Part shown: positions 15,291 to 24,196 of the stretch, one piece after another
Numbering within the stretch: the first letter of the stretch is position 1
Layout: each line of letters opens with the position of its first letter
DNA from: Minicystis rosea
GTDB lineage: Bacteria; Myxococcota_A; Polyangia; Polyangiales; Polyangiaceae
NCBI GenBank assembly: GCA_001931535.1
Contig: CP016211.1
Span: 11,206,377-11,270,376, forward strand
Reading direction: 5' to 3'
DNA: 64,000 nucleotides
Translations under genes and position numbers: made by a program
The notes under the pieces: model-generated
Seen by the model: the letters and a program-made list of their open reading frames with translations, nothing else
Databases searched by the model: none
What the model was told of the DNA's origin: nothing

Positions 15291-17215
15291 AGGTACGGCT
15301 CCCCGCGGCGCACGAGGCCGGCGACGATGAAGGCGTCGAGGAACGAGGGCAGGTAGCCCGTGGCGCGGTGCTCGCCGAGGACGCGGCCGCCCGGCCCCGT
15401 GCCGGTGCGCACGAACTCGAAGATGGGCCGGATCTCGACCTGACCCTCCTCGTCGATGCCCGCGACCTCGCTGACGGCCGCGATGCGCCGGCTCCCGTCG
15501 GAGAAGCGCGACTGCTGCACCACGAGGTGGAGGCTCGACGCGATCTGCTCGCGGATGGCGCGCGAGGGCAGCTCCACGCCGCCCATGAGCACCAGCGTCT
15601 CGATGCGGGCGATCGCCTCTTCGGGCGAGTTCGAGTGGGTCGTGGTGAGCGAGCCGTCGTGGCCCGTGTTCATCGCTTGGAGCATGTCGAGCGCCTCGCC
15701 GCCGCGGCACTCGCCGACGACGATGCGATCGGGCCGCATGCGGAGCGCGTTGCGCACGAGATCGCGGATCGTGTACTCGCCGCGGCCTTCCATGTTGGCG
15801 GGCCGCGTCTCCAGCGAGACCACGTGCGGCTGCTTGAGCTGGAGCTCGGCCGCGTCCTCGATGGTGACGATGCGCTCGTCGTTGGGGATGGCCGACGAGA
15901 GCACGTTGAGCAGCGTCGTCTTACCGCTGCCGGTGCCGCCGGAGATGATGATGTTCTTCTTGCAGATCACGCTCCGCGTGAGGAAGCGCCCCATCTGATC
16001 GGTGAGCGCACCGAAGCCGACGAGCTTGTCGAGCGTGAGCGGCGTCTTGGCGAACTTGCGGATGGTGATGCACGAGCCCTTGAGGGCGAGCGGCTTGATC
16101 ACCGCGTTCACGCGCGACCCGTCCTTGAGGCGCGCGTCGACGAGCGGCGACGACTCGTCGATGCGCCGGCCGAGCGGCGTGACGATGCGCTCGATGACGG
16201 CGCGCACGCGCTCGTCGTCGGTGAAGCGCGCGTCGGCGCGGACGAGCTTGCCGCTCTGCTCGATGTAGATCGTGCTCGGATCGACCACCATGATCTCGCT
16301 GATGGTCGCGTCGGCGAGGAACCGCTCCAGCGGGCCGAGCCCGAGCGCTTCGTCCGCGAGCTCGCCGATGAGCATGTCGCGGTTCAGCGCCGGCGGGATG
16401 CGCGCGTCGAGCTGCTGCACGATGCGGCGGAGCGCGGTGAGCACGCGCGGGCGCATCGAAGGATCGTCGAGCTTGGCGGTGTCGAGCTTGGCGAGATCGA
16501 GGTTCTCCAGCAGCTTCGCGTGGATCTCGCGTCGGAGCGCGACCTCCGACTCGTTGGCCGCCGTCTCCGGCGGGGGCGCGGGGATCGTCGGTCGATTGCC
16601 GCCCTCGGTCTTCGCTGCATTGGACAGCGTCGGCGCCGGTCGCGAAGGCACCGGCGGCGGCACGGGCCGCGTCATCGGCATCGGCGCTTGCGGCGCGAGC
16701 GCGAACGACGGGATCGGCGGCGGCCCACCGCTGCCCCCGAACGAAGGCGCGGGCGGCGGGATCGGCGGCGGCCCACTGCTGCCACCGAACGACGGCGCCG
16801 GCGGCGGGATCGGCGGTGCCCCGAACGACAGCGACGGCGGCGGAGGCGGCTTCGCGGCGCCTTCGAGGATCGGTCGCGACGGCAACGGCGGCGGGCCGGG
16901 CGCCGCCGCGGCGCCGTTCGCGAGATGCACGTAGAGCGTGTAGTTGCCGACCACGATCGGCGTGCCGTACGGCACCTCGGCCGCGCGCCGCCGGAGCAGC
17001 ACGTCGCCGGCCATCGTTCCGTTGCTGGAGCGATCCTCCACGCGCAGCGCCGTCGCCCCGAGCTCCATGAGCACGTGCGTGCGCGAGATCAGATCGCCCT
17101 CGAGGCACAGCGTATTGGACGCGGTGCGACCCACCGTGAGCGCGCCCTCGACGCGGAGGCGCTCGCGGCGGGAGGCGCCGCCGTCCATCTCGATCAAGAT
17201 GTCGACTTCGACCAC
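15287..17215 (-). CDS. cpaF: CpaF-family ATPase with N-terminal FHA domain
   Basis: The GTG at 17215, preceded by GGGAG, gives 642 residues. Residues 1-95 are a canonical FHA domain (LTVGRTASNTLCL, LISRTHVLMEL, SSNGTMAGD), which should bind phosphothreonine. A linker of about 150 residues is rich in Pro, Gly and Ser, with repeats like PPPAPSFGGS. The ATPase core follows, with Walker A GGTGSGKT at 426-433, VTIEDAAELQL and RIVVGECRGGEALDM. It is probably the main motor of the pilus, and the FHA domain offers a route for control by Ser/Thr kinases. It sits between the secretin gene (20 bases upstream) and tadB (4-base overlap). Confidence 0.88.
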   Translation of the reverse strand: MVEVDILIEMDGGASRRERLRVEGALTVGRTASNTLCLEGDLISRTHVLMELGATALRVEDRSSNGTMAGDVLLRRRAAEVPYGTPIVVGNYTLYVHLANGAAAAPGPPPLPSRPILEGAAKPPPPPSLSFGAPPIPPPAPSFGGSSGPPPIPPPAPSFGGSGGPPPIPSFALAPQAPMPMTRPVPPPVPSRPAPTLSNAAKTEGGNRPTIPAPPPETAANESEVALRREIHAKLLENLDLAKLDTAKLDDPSMRPRVLTALRRIVQQLDARIPPALNRDMLIGELADEALGLGPLERFLADATISEIMVVDPSTIYIEQSGKLVRADARFTDDERVRAVIERIVTPLGRRIDESSPLVDARLKDGSRVNAVIKPLALKGSCITIRKFAKTPLTLDKLVGFGALTDQMGRFLTRSVICKKNIIISGGTGSGKTTLLNVLSSAIPNDERIVTIEDAAELQLKQPHVVSLETRPANMEGRGEYTIRDLVRNALRMRPDRIVVGECRGGEALDMLQAMNTGHDGSLTTTHSNSPEEAIARIETLVLMGGVELPSRAIREQIASSLHLVVQQSRFSDGSRRIAAVSEVAGIDEEGQVEIRPIFEFVRTGTGPGGRVLGEHRATGYLPSFLDAFIVAGLVRRGEPYL

Positions 17216-17235
17216 GTGCAGCGCTCCCGCGGGGG

Positions 17236-18603
17236 CTACTTCTTCTCCGCGCCCGCGCCCTCCTCGGGCGGGCTCTTCTGGTACGTCTTCACGCCCCGGA
17301 TGTCGCCGGAGTAATCGTCGTACTGCTCGAGCGCTTCCTTCACGATGTCGTACTGACCGCGGGGCACGCTCTCGACGACGCTGGGGATGATGAAGACCGC
17401 GCCCTCGACGTCCTGCCAGCTGTCGCCCAGGCTGCCGAAGAGCACGCCGAGCACGGGGATCCACGACAGACCGGGGATGCCGTTGCTCTGCCGCCGCTCG
17501 GTGCGCGTGCGGATGCCCGAGAGCACCAGCGACTGGCCGAGCTTCAAGAACACCAGCGTCGACAGCTTCGCCGTGTTGCGCCCCGGGAGCGGCGTGGACG
17601 CCTGCGGCGGCGTCAGATCCGCGATGTCCGCCTGCACCTTGATCTCGAGGTTGCGCGTCGAAGGATCGTAGCGAGGCAGGACGGTGACGTTCGTGCCGAA
17701 GGGAATCTTCTCGATCGACGTGACGAGGCCGCTCGACACGGGGAAGTTCTGCTCCCCGCCGTTCTCGAAGCGCGCCTCGTTGCCGTTGGTGGTGATGACC
17801 GTGGCCTGCTTCAGCACCTTCACCCAGCCGCGGGTCGACGCGAGATCGAGGCCCGGGAGAGGCTGGTTCACGATGCTCGCCGTGCCCGCGGTGAGGCCGA
17901 CGCTGGAGGCCATCGGGTTCATCCCCGACGTGTCCTTGACGAAGTTGAAGTCGAACTGGCTCGAGATGTACTTGCCGCCGTACGAGCCCGGCCACGAGAG
18001 GCCGATCTGCCAGTTCGAGCTCTTGTCGTATTGGACGAAGAAGAAGTCGACGCGGATGTTGAGCTTGCGATCGATGGCGCCGGTGCCGACGGTGACGAGC
18101 GACTCGACCTGGCCCGGGTAGAGCTGCGCGATCTGCGCGGTGCGCTTCTGCTCCATCTCGTTCGACACGCCGCCCTCGATGAAGAGGCGGGAGCCGACGC
18201 GGCGGATGCGCAGGCCCGGGTAGCCTTCGAGGAGCTGGTTCAGCTCGCGCTCGACGAGCTCGGGCGAGCGCGAGAACACGTTCACCACCCAGTTCACCTG
18301 CGTGCCGTCGTTCTTGATCATCAAGAGCGACGTCGAGCCGGCGCGCTGGCCGACGATCACGAACTTCGCGCCGTCGGGCGTGAGGCGCACGTCGGCGATG
18401 CCGGGCGAGCCCTCGGAGTATTGCTTCACGTCGCCCGCGGGGATCGTGCGCGTCTCGCCGACGGCGATGCCGATCTCCTGCTGCACCGGAGCGTCGGCCT
18501 TGAGCGTCGCGCCGCCGCCCTTCTTCTGCGCGAGCGCGGGCGCGGCCGCGGCGAAGGGAACGGCGAAGGCGAGGGCGGTGAGGAGTCGCTTGTACGCAAT
18601 CAT
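17236..18603 (-). CDS. cpaC: Tad/Flp pilus secretin (CpaC/RcpA)
   Basis: The protein is 455 residues with a Sec signal peptide (LLTALAFAVPFAAAAPALAQ). An N-terminal pilus/BON-like region (about 40-165: GETRTIPAGDVKQYSEGSPG, RAGSTSLLMI, ELNQLLEGYPGLRI) leads into the secretin core. Core signatures are VTSIEKIPFGTNVTVLPRYD, LEIKVQADIADL and LVLSGIRTRTER, ending near VFIIPSVV. It forms the outer-membrane ring through which the Flp pilus passes. Its ATG overlaps the stop of cpaB (ATGA), and cpaF follows. Confidence 0.9.
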   Translation of the reverse strand: MIAYKRLLTALAFAVPFAAAAPALAQKKGGGATLKADAPVQQEIGIAVGETRTIPAGDVKQYSEGSPGIADVRLTPDGAKFVIVGQRAGSTSLLMIKNDGTQVNWVVNVFSRSPELVERELNQLLEGYPGLRIRRVGSRLFIEGGVSNEMEQKRTAQIAQLYPGQVESLVTVGTGAIDRKLNIRVDFFFVQYDKSSNWQIGLSWPGSYGGKYISSQFDFNFVKDTSGMNPMASSVGLTAGTASIVNQPLPGLDLASTRGWVKVLKQATVITTNGNEARFENGGEQNFPVSSGLVTSIEKIPFGTNVTVLPRYDPSTRNLEIKVQADIADLTPPQASTPLPGRNTAKLSTLVFLKLGQSLVLSGIRTRTERRQSNGIPGLSWIPVLGVLFGSLGDSWQDVEGAVFIIPSVVESVPRGQYDIVKEALEQYDDYSGDIRGVKTYQKSPPEEGAGAEKK

Positions 18604-19391
18604 TGCTGGGACCCCGACTCGATCTTGACGGGCCCGGTACGCCGGGCGTTCTGGACCTCACCGCGCCGCTTGGTGTCGCTCAGCGCGGAGGAAGAGATGT
18701 CGTTCATCCCCTCGGTGACGCGCACGTCGTCCGGGTTGCGCAGCGCCACCGCGATCGTGCCCTTCTCCACCGCGAGCGTGAGGAGCTGCGTCTCGGGCAC
18801 GGTGAGCGACAGGCTGAGGATCATGTCCACCGGCTGCGTGCTCGGCTTGTCGGTCAGATCGGCGCCGGTGTCGAGGCCGACCGCGAGGACGAGCACGTTC
18901 TGGAGGAGCACGATCGAGGAGCGTTGATCCGCCTGCTTCTCACCGGGCATGGTGGCGATGACGTCGAGCCGATCGCCGGGCCGGATCAGGGAGTAGCCCT
19001 TGTCGTCGCTGTGCTTCGCGCGGATGGAGACGGCGCGCATGCCGGGCTGGATCAGAGACGACAGGCTCCGCCCCTTCTCCATCGCGATGGCGAGGTCGGT
19101 CCACATCATCGTCTGCTGCGCTTGCACCGTGTGCCCCACGCGCAGGCCGATGATCTTGGCCCGCTCGGTGTCGAGCACGGCGCGATCTTCGACATAGGCG
19201 CGCGGCACGGCACGGGTCGCCAGCATCTCGTCGGTGATGAGCGCGCCGGCCTCGATCGGCTTCACGGCCACGAGGAGCTTCACCGGCTCACCGCCCGAGG
19301 CTTCTTCCTCGAAGCGGCGGATGTAAATGGCGAGCAACGCGGCGCCGATGATGGCAATGATCAAGGCGATGACGAGGGCGCGGCGGTTCAT
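18600..19391 (-). CDS. cpaB: Flp pilus assembly protein CpaB/RcpC
   Basis: The ATG at 19391 gives 263 residues starting MNRRALVIALIIAIIGAALL, a single N-terminal membrane anchor. The periplasmic part has a SAF domain (about 42-105, VAVKPIEAGALITDEMLATR) and the RcpC/CpaB region (GYSLIRPGDRLDVIATM, VLAVGLDTGADL, LTLAVEKGTIAVALRNPDD). It is the first gene of the minus-strand Tad operon and is thought to help gate or stabilise the secretin. The open frame extended to 19586 has no better start. Confidence 0.88.
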   Translation of the reverse strand: MNRRALVIALIIAIIGAALLAIYIRRFEEEASGGEPVKLLVAVKPIEAGALITDEMLATRAVPRAYVEDRAVLDTERAKIIGLRVGHTVQAQQTMMWTDLAIAMEKGRSLSSLIQPGMRAVSIRAKHSDDKGYSLIRPGDRLDVIATMPGEKQADQRSSIVLLQNVLVLAVGLDTGADLTDKPSTQPVDMILSLSLTVPETQLLTLAVEKGTIAVALRNPDDVRVTEGMNDISSSALSDTKRRGEVQNARRTGPVKIESGSQQ

Positions 19392-19602
19392 CCGGGGCGA
19401 GCAGGATACCCCGGAACGGTCGTCTTTCGCGACCTGCTCTTTTTCCCGAGCTTGCGGAGCAAGCGTTAATGAAGTGCGACGCTCCACCTTCGCGCGCTGA
19501 AGACGTGACCGACACGGCAGCGACGTGTCGCTCGGGTTCGCTCGAAATACGCGAGCATTCCTCGCTCGCGACACTTTTCCGGTCACATGCGCGTGACGCG
19601 GA

Positions 19603-21026
19603 TCACCAACCTCGCCGCAAGCGCTGGAGCGCCCCGAGGACCGCGCGGCCCACGATCTGCTGGCCCTCTTCGTTGAGGTGCGACTCCGCGTGGTAGCGCG
19701 CGATCATCGGATCGGGGAGCGCCGCGAAAACGGGCTGTAGATCGATCACGGTGACGCCCGCCGCGCGCACCGCATCGAGCACCGCGCGTCGCGTCGGGTG
19801 CTCGGGCCCGCGCAGGTGATGGAGATCGGCGAGGTAGATGAAGACGAGCTCGCCGCCCCAACCGCGCACCGTGGTCTTTGCTCTTTCCAGGGCGCGCTGA
19901 AGAGTCACCACATCCGGCGCGACCTCCGGTCTTCGTGCCCCGACCCGCGCACCTACGAACCCGCTCAGCTTGTCGAGCCTGAGCGCCGCGCCGGCCGTCG
20001 AGTGCTGCTCGCCCATGATCAGATCCGACATCCACACCGGCGCCCGCACCCGCGTCACCCCCACCGTCGCGAGCGCCGCGGGCCACGTGCGCGCGCTCGC
20101 CTCCTCACGCCGCGCCACGTTCGCGAGCGCCTCGTCGATCGCCGCCTGCCGCAGCGACAGCCCCTGCGACCGCACGCACCCATCGAGATACCCACGCAGA
20201 ATGGGGCTCTTCTTCTCGGCTTCGAGGGCCGAAAGATCGTTGTGGTAATACGACCAGACCACGAACCGCGGCTGAATCTCCGTGAAGTATTCGACGATCC
20301 CCGCGAGATCGAGCAGCGGCCCATTCCCCCCCACACCGAGGTTCACCGTATTGCGATGGCCCGCGCGGATCACGTCCGCCGCGCTCCGCCCCGCCGGGAC
20401 ACAAGCACCTTGCATGAAGGCTTCACCGACGATGCCGATCTCGAAGCTCCCAGGCGCGCGGCTCCAGATCCCTTTGGGATTGTTGAACCCCCGCTCGTCG
20501 CTCTCGTAAATCGTATACGCCCCGCCCTCGTTGCAAAGCACGGTGCGCTTGCCCGACACGCCCCGAGCGGCAGCACCTTGGTACCGCCGACATCCACGCT
20601 CCCGTGACGCGCGATCAAGGCCCGTGGCTCGATGGATGGATATGCATCCTCGCCGCGCGCCCGCTCGTCGCGAATCACCTCCCACGGTGATCGCGTATCG
20701 AACCTCACCCCCCGCGCCGCCGCCATCGATCCATCACGCGGCGACGCCCTCCCGAGCTTGATTTCCAGGCCCAACAAGGCCACCGCCCCGAGCACCGCCG
20801 CCCCCGCCGCCATCCCCCTTCGTCCCGGCGAGAGCCTGAGCGCCACCGCCATTGCGACCGCCAGCCCGATCGGCACCCACACGAACACGGCACCTCGCCC
20901 GGCCCGCACCGAGGCTACCGCAAACAGCTCACAAGCCACCGCCACCACGACGAGGCCCAGCGTCGCCATCCTCGCCCCCATCCCCCGCGTCTCCATACCC
21001 TCGCCCCGAACGACGCAGTCACACAA
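19603..21026 (-). pseudogene. SGNH-fold membrane protein, frameshifted
   Basis: Two overlapping minus-strand frames describe one protein. The first, from 21026, has three or four N-terminal hydrophobic segments (ATLGLVVVAVACELFAVASV, AVFVWVPIGLAVAMAVAL, AAGAAVLGAVALLGLEI) and reads GTKVLPLG before leaving frame. The second continues VSGKRTVLCNEGGAY, then ERGFNNP, GEAFMQGACV, NLGVGGNGPLLDL and finally YHAESHLNEEGQQIVG, which resemble SGNH blocks I, III and V. Adding one base to the four-C run at 20561-20564 joins them as LPLGGVSGKRT. The Ser of block I is not in a clear GDS motif. Such proteins may esterify or de-esterify surface glycans; this is inference. The next gene upstream is another SGNH protein. 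Confidence 0.6.
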
Positions 21027-21042
21027 ACCAACAACCCCTCAT

Positions 21043-21072
21043 GCCTTTTTGCGTCTTTGCGCCTTTGCGTTC
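21043..21072. repeat. GCAAAGRCGCAAAG-type intergenic repeat
   Basis: A 30-base copy of the T-rich form (gcctttttgcgtctttgcg, then cctttgcgttc) lies between the two SGNH genes. Two further copies and an inverted copy occur at 32.8-33.1 kb. It may be a mobile or terminator-like dispersed repeat. Confidence 0.6.
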
Positions 21073-21090
21073 CTTCTCTCCCTCTCTCCC

Positions 21091-22230
21091 TCAATTCGAC
21101 GCTGGAATGGTCGGCGCCCTCTCCCCGGCGCGCCTGCGCATCTTCTCCTCCCACAAGTGATCGATCGCCGGCCGGAGCCTCTCCTCGATCACCGCGCGCG
21201 CCACCTCGTTGCCACGCACGGTGAGGTGGCGATCCTTGGGGAAATAGAGATCTCGCTTCTGGTTGTTCTCCTTGAGCGCATCGAGCAGCGCGATGAGCTC
21301 GATCCCGTTCTCCGCGCAGAACTCGCCCACCACGCGCTCCGGCATGGTGTGGTCGTAACCAGCCTCGTCCAGCGCGCGGAACGTGTTCACTTGGAGCATC
21401 GAGGGATAGAGCACCAGCGCGAGCCGTCCGTTCCGCTCGCGGATGCGATCGTTCAGCGCCTTCAAATAAAAGAACGACGTGTCCCAGAGCTTCCGTTGCT
21501 TCGCCATGTCGTTCTCGAACGGCGCGAACGCGGCGGGCTTGCTGTGCTTGGCGCGGATGCTCGCGACCGCGAGGCTCCCGGAGAGCTGGGCGCGGATCCA
21601 ATCGAACGATCGAACCCACGGGCGCGGCGGATCGGGCAGCTTGTCGGCATAAGGGAACTGGGTTGGATCGAGGATGCGCGGCAGATCGTTGGCCATGATG
21701 TCGTTGCCGGTGAAGACGCCGAGCACCACGATGTCGGGCTTCACCACGGCCGCCTCGGTCAGATAGGCAAACAGGTAATCTTTCGGGTCCCACGAGCCAC
21801 AGGCCACGAACGCGTGCCCCACGTCCCGGTCGGGGTGGGCCTCGTGGTAGCGGGCCATCATCTTCGACATGGCCTGATCTTCGAGCGCGATTCCCCACCC
21901 GAACGTGAACGAGTCGCCGAGCGAGATCACCCGCAGCGTCTTGCTCTCGATGGTGCCCACCAGCGGGCCGCGGAAGCCGTGGGCATTGGTCTTCACGTGG
22001 AACGTCCCACCGTCGAGGAGCGGGATGTCGGACTCGTGATTCGGCTTCATCCGCGCGTTGAAGATGCCGGGCTCGCGCACCGCGCTCTTCGGGATGTGCC
22101 ATTGCGACGTGTACGTCAGCCGCACGTACGCTTCGAGCACCAAGAACGAAAACAAGATGGACAAGCTGAGCGCCGCGAGCTTTCTCGCGAGATCACGTAG
22201 CTTGCTCGAGGACGGCGCACCGTCGCTCAT
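21091..22230 (-). CDS. SGNH/GDSL hydrolase-family protein with N-terminal membrane anchor
   Basis: This 379-residue protein has one hydrophobic helix (LAALSLSILFSFLVLEAYV, about 18-36) and an exported SGNH domain. Block I is SLGDSFTFGWG, with the nucleophilic Ser in GDSF. The NAHGFRG segment before it and VLGVFTGNDI (block III-like Asn) fit families related to AlgX/DltD-like acyl transfer. The C-terminal DRHLTVRGNEVAR supplies the Asp-x-x-His dyad of block V. Substrates are likely acyl or acetyl groups on an envelope or secreted molecule. It is upstream of the frameshifted SGNH gene on the same strand, and the two may act together. Confidence 0.75.
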   Translation of the reverse strand: MSDGAPSSSKLRDLARKLAALSLSILFSFLVLEAYVRLTYTSQWHIPKSAVREPGIFNARMKPNHESDIPLLDGGTFHVKTNAHGFRGPLVGTIESKTLRVISLGDSFTFGWGIALEDQAMSKMMARYHEAHPDRDVGHAFVACGSWDPKDYLFAYLTEAAVVKPDIVVLGVFTGNDIMANDLPRILDPTQFPYADKLPDPPRPWVRSFDWIRAQLSGSLAVASIRAKHSKPAAFAPFENDMAKQRKLWDTSFFYLKALNDRIRERNGRLALVLYPSMLQVNTFRALDEAGYDHTMPERVVGEFCAENGIELIALLDALKENNQKRDLYFPKDRHLTVRGNEVARAVIEERLRPAIDHLWEEKMRRRAGERAPTIPASN

Positions 22231-22394
22231 CGGCTCCTCCGCGGCGTTGTGGTGGATCGCTCACCCCGAGCGATCGCGTCCGGGCAGGTTACGACGTCCG
22301 GAGCGCGTTGCACCGGGACTCCCCGTCATCCTCACACCGGATCTCCCGTCAAGCCATGACCGACACCGCCATTCTGCAGCGCCCTTCGGTCCCA

Positions 22395-23066
22395 TCAACC
22401 TTCACGCCACGTCGGCGGATAGGTGCTCTCGTATCCAGGCAACGTTTCGACGCGGGCACACCACGCCCGCAGGGCAGGGAAGCGCCCTTCTTCGGGCGTG
22501 AGCCCGAGCTCGAAACGTGCCGCCGAAGGCCGCGCGGCCGCGCGCCAAAGCACCATGAGGCCAGGGTAAATGGCGAGGTCGGCCGCCGAGACCCGCTCCC
22601 CCGCGAGCCAGTGCCGCTCGGCGAGCACGGCCTCGAGACTGCCAATCTCCTCCCGGAGCGCCGCGCGCGCAGCCTTCATGTCTCCCTCCTTCCCTGCGGT
22701 GGCGCCCGGCCCGCCGTACAGGATGGGCCTGACGACGCGTGTCATCGCCGGCCAGAAATACGACTCGTGCTCGACGATGAGACGATGAATCGACCCATGC
22801 TCCTCCGGCGTGGCCCCGAAGAGCGTTGGTGACGGAAACCGCCGCTCGAGATAAGCCATGATGGCCACGGACTCGTGGAGCGTGAAGTCGCCCTCTCGAA
22901 TCGAAGGTACTTTGCCTCTCGGGTTGATGGACAGGTATTCAGGCCGCTTGTGTTCCCGACGGGTGAGGTGAATCCGCCTCGACTCCCAGGGAATGCCCTT
23001 CACCGTCAGCGTGAGGAGGACTCGCCAAGCAGGCGCGCTCCCGCTCGCCCAGAAAACCTCGAGCAC
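22395..23066 (-). CDS. Glutathione S-transferase family protein
   Basis: This 223-residue cytoplasmic protein has an N-terminal thioredoxin-like domain (SGSAPAWRVLLTLTVKGIPW, then NPRGKVPSIREGDFTLHES). The cis-Pro in KVPSI and the ES pair are glutathione-contacting positions of the family. The C-terminal helical domain carries WLAGERVSAADLAIYP, the conserved N-capping box. It could conjugate glutathione, act as a maleylacetoacetate-type isomerase or serve in lyase chemistry. It diverges from the methyltransferase gene with 71 bases between. Confidence 0.85.
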   Translation of the reverse strand: MLEVFWASGSAPAWRVLLTLTVKGIPWESRRIHLTRREHKRPEYLSINPRGKVPSIREGDFTLHESVAIMAYLERRFPSPTLFGATPEEHGSIHRLIVEHESYFWPAMTRVVRPILYGGPGATAGKEGDMKAARAALREEIGSLEAVLAERHWLAGERVSAADLAIYPGLMVLWRAAARPSAARFELGLTPEEGRFPALRAWCARVETLPGYESTYPPTWREG

Positions 23067-23137
23067 GGTAACTCTCCAGGTGGTCCGACGCGTTCGGTCC
23101 AGTCATGATTTCCTACTCGAACCCGAGGTGCACGTCG

Positions 23138-24196
23138 ATGCCGAAGGACTTGTTGAGAGAGGCGGAGCTCGCGCGAGGCATCGTGTTCCCGCCGAGCCCC
23201 GAAGAGCTGTCGCTCTCGTCGAGCTGGATTTACGCGCAAGTGCTCCAAGCCCTTTGGGACAGCGGCTTTTACGACTACGTCCGCGAGCACCCACGCTTCA
23301 CGCGCGATCGCGTCGTCGCCGATCTCGGCTTCGACGGGATGACCTTCGATTGGCTCATGTATTACCTCGTCGGCCGCGGTGTCGTGCGGCGCGGCGGTGA
23401 CGGCGTGATGGAGCTGACCGAGAAGGGCGCGCGGGTGCACAACACCATCGCGCGCGGCCTGCTCAACCTCTACGTGGGTGGTTATGCCGGCTTGATGGCG
23501 AACCTCGGGCCGCTCCTGCGCAAAGAGGTCTCGCTCGACGATCCCAAGCTCGATCGATCGGCGCGCCACGCCGCCGCCGGCACCGAGGACGTGACTTGTG
23601 TGCGGGTGGTGCCGCAGGTGATCGAGGCCCTCCGCGAGCAAGGCGTGAAAGGCATCCTCGATCTCGGGTGCGGGACGGGCGGCTTCTTGATCCAATGGGC
23701 GCACCTCACGGGCGGCGGAGGCGCCGGCGTGGACATGTCGCGCGCGGCGCTCGCGGCGGCCCAGGTGAACGCGAAGCAGTACGGTGTCGCCGAGCGGCTC
23801 TCGTTCCATCACGGCGATGTGGGCAAGGACGCGCTGCCCATCACCGACGACGTGGTGCGGAAGATCGACGCGCTCACGGCCATGTTCATGCTCCACGAGT
23901 TCGGCCGCGCGGGCGACACCGCCATCGTGCGGGTGCTCTCCGCGCTCAAAGCCCAGTTCGCCGGCAAGCAGCTCGTCGCATTGGAGATGCAGCCCGTCGA
24001 GGTCGACCTCTTGAATGGCCGCCCGCCGCCGGCGCTGGATGCGCTCGATTACCATTTCATCCACCCGCTCTCGCGCCAAGGCGAGCCGCGCTCCAAGGAC
24101 GCCTGGCAAAGCATCTACGAGCAGGCCGGCATGGAGCTCGTGCGGGTGCGCCGACCCAAGGACTCACCCCTCCTCATCCATATCGTGCAGATGTGA
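23138..24196 (+). CDS. SAM-dependent methyltransferase with N-terminal winged-helix-like domain
   Basis: I prefer the ATG at 23138 (GAGGTG ten bases upstream) over the one at 23105, giving 352 residues. Residues 1-110 look like the dimerisation/winged-helix part of small-molecule O-methyltransferases (QVLQALWDSGFYDYVREHP, MELTEKGARV). The Rossmann domain follows with the SAM-binding loop ILDLGCGTGGFLIQ near residue 172 and an acidic residue in VDMSRAAL. A late HEFGR segment may be near the active site. The TGA shares bases with the ATG of the hydratase-like gene (TGATG), so both probably work on the same pathway, likely the biosynthetic cluster at 23-33 kb. Confidence 0.82.
   Translation: MPKDLLREAELARGIVFPPSPEELSLSSSWIYAQVLQALWDSGFYDYVREHPRFTRDRVVADLGFDGMTFDWLMYYLVGRGVVRRGGDGVMELTEKGARVHNTIARGLLNLYVGGYAGLMANLGPLLRKEVSLDDPKLDRSARHAAAGTEDVTCVRVVPQVIEALREQGVKGILDLGCGTGGFLIQWAHLTGGGGAGVDMSRAALAAAQVNAKQYGVAERLSFHHGDVGKDALPITDDVVRKIDALTAMFMLHEFGRAGDTAIVRVLSALKAQFAGKQLVALEMQPVEVDLLNGRPPPALDALDYHFIHPLSRQGEPRSKDAWQSIYEQAGMELVRVRRPKDSPLLIHIVQM

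Noticed and set aside
15368..17314. 648-residue plus-strand frame opposite the FHA-CpaF gene
   Set aside because: Antisense shadow of a gene with Walker and FHA motifs; composition is His/Arg/Asp-rich and repetitive.
15287..18661. 1124-residue form of FHA-CpaF
   Set aside because: The upstream half is the secretin gene in another frame; GTG at 17215 begins the FHA domain properly.
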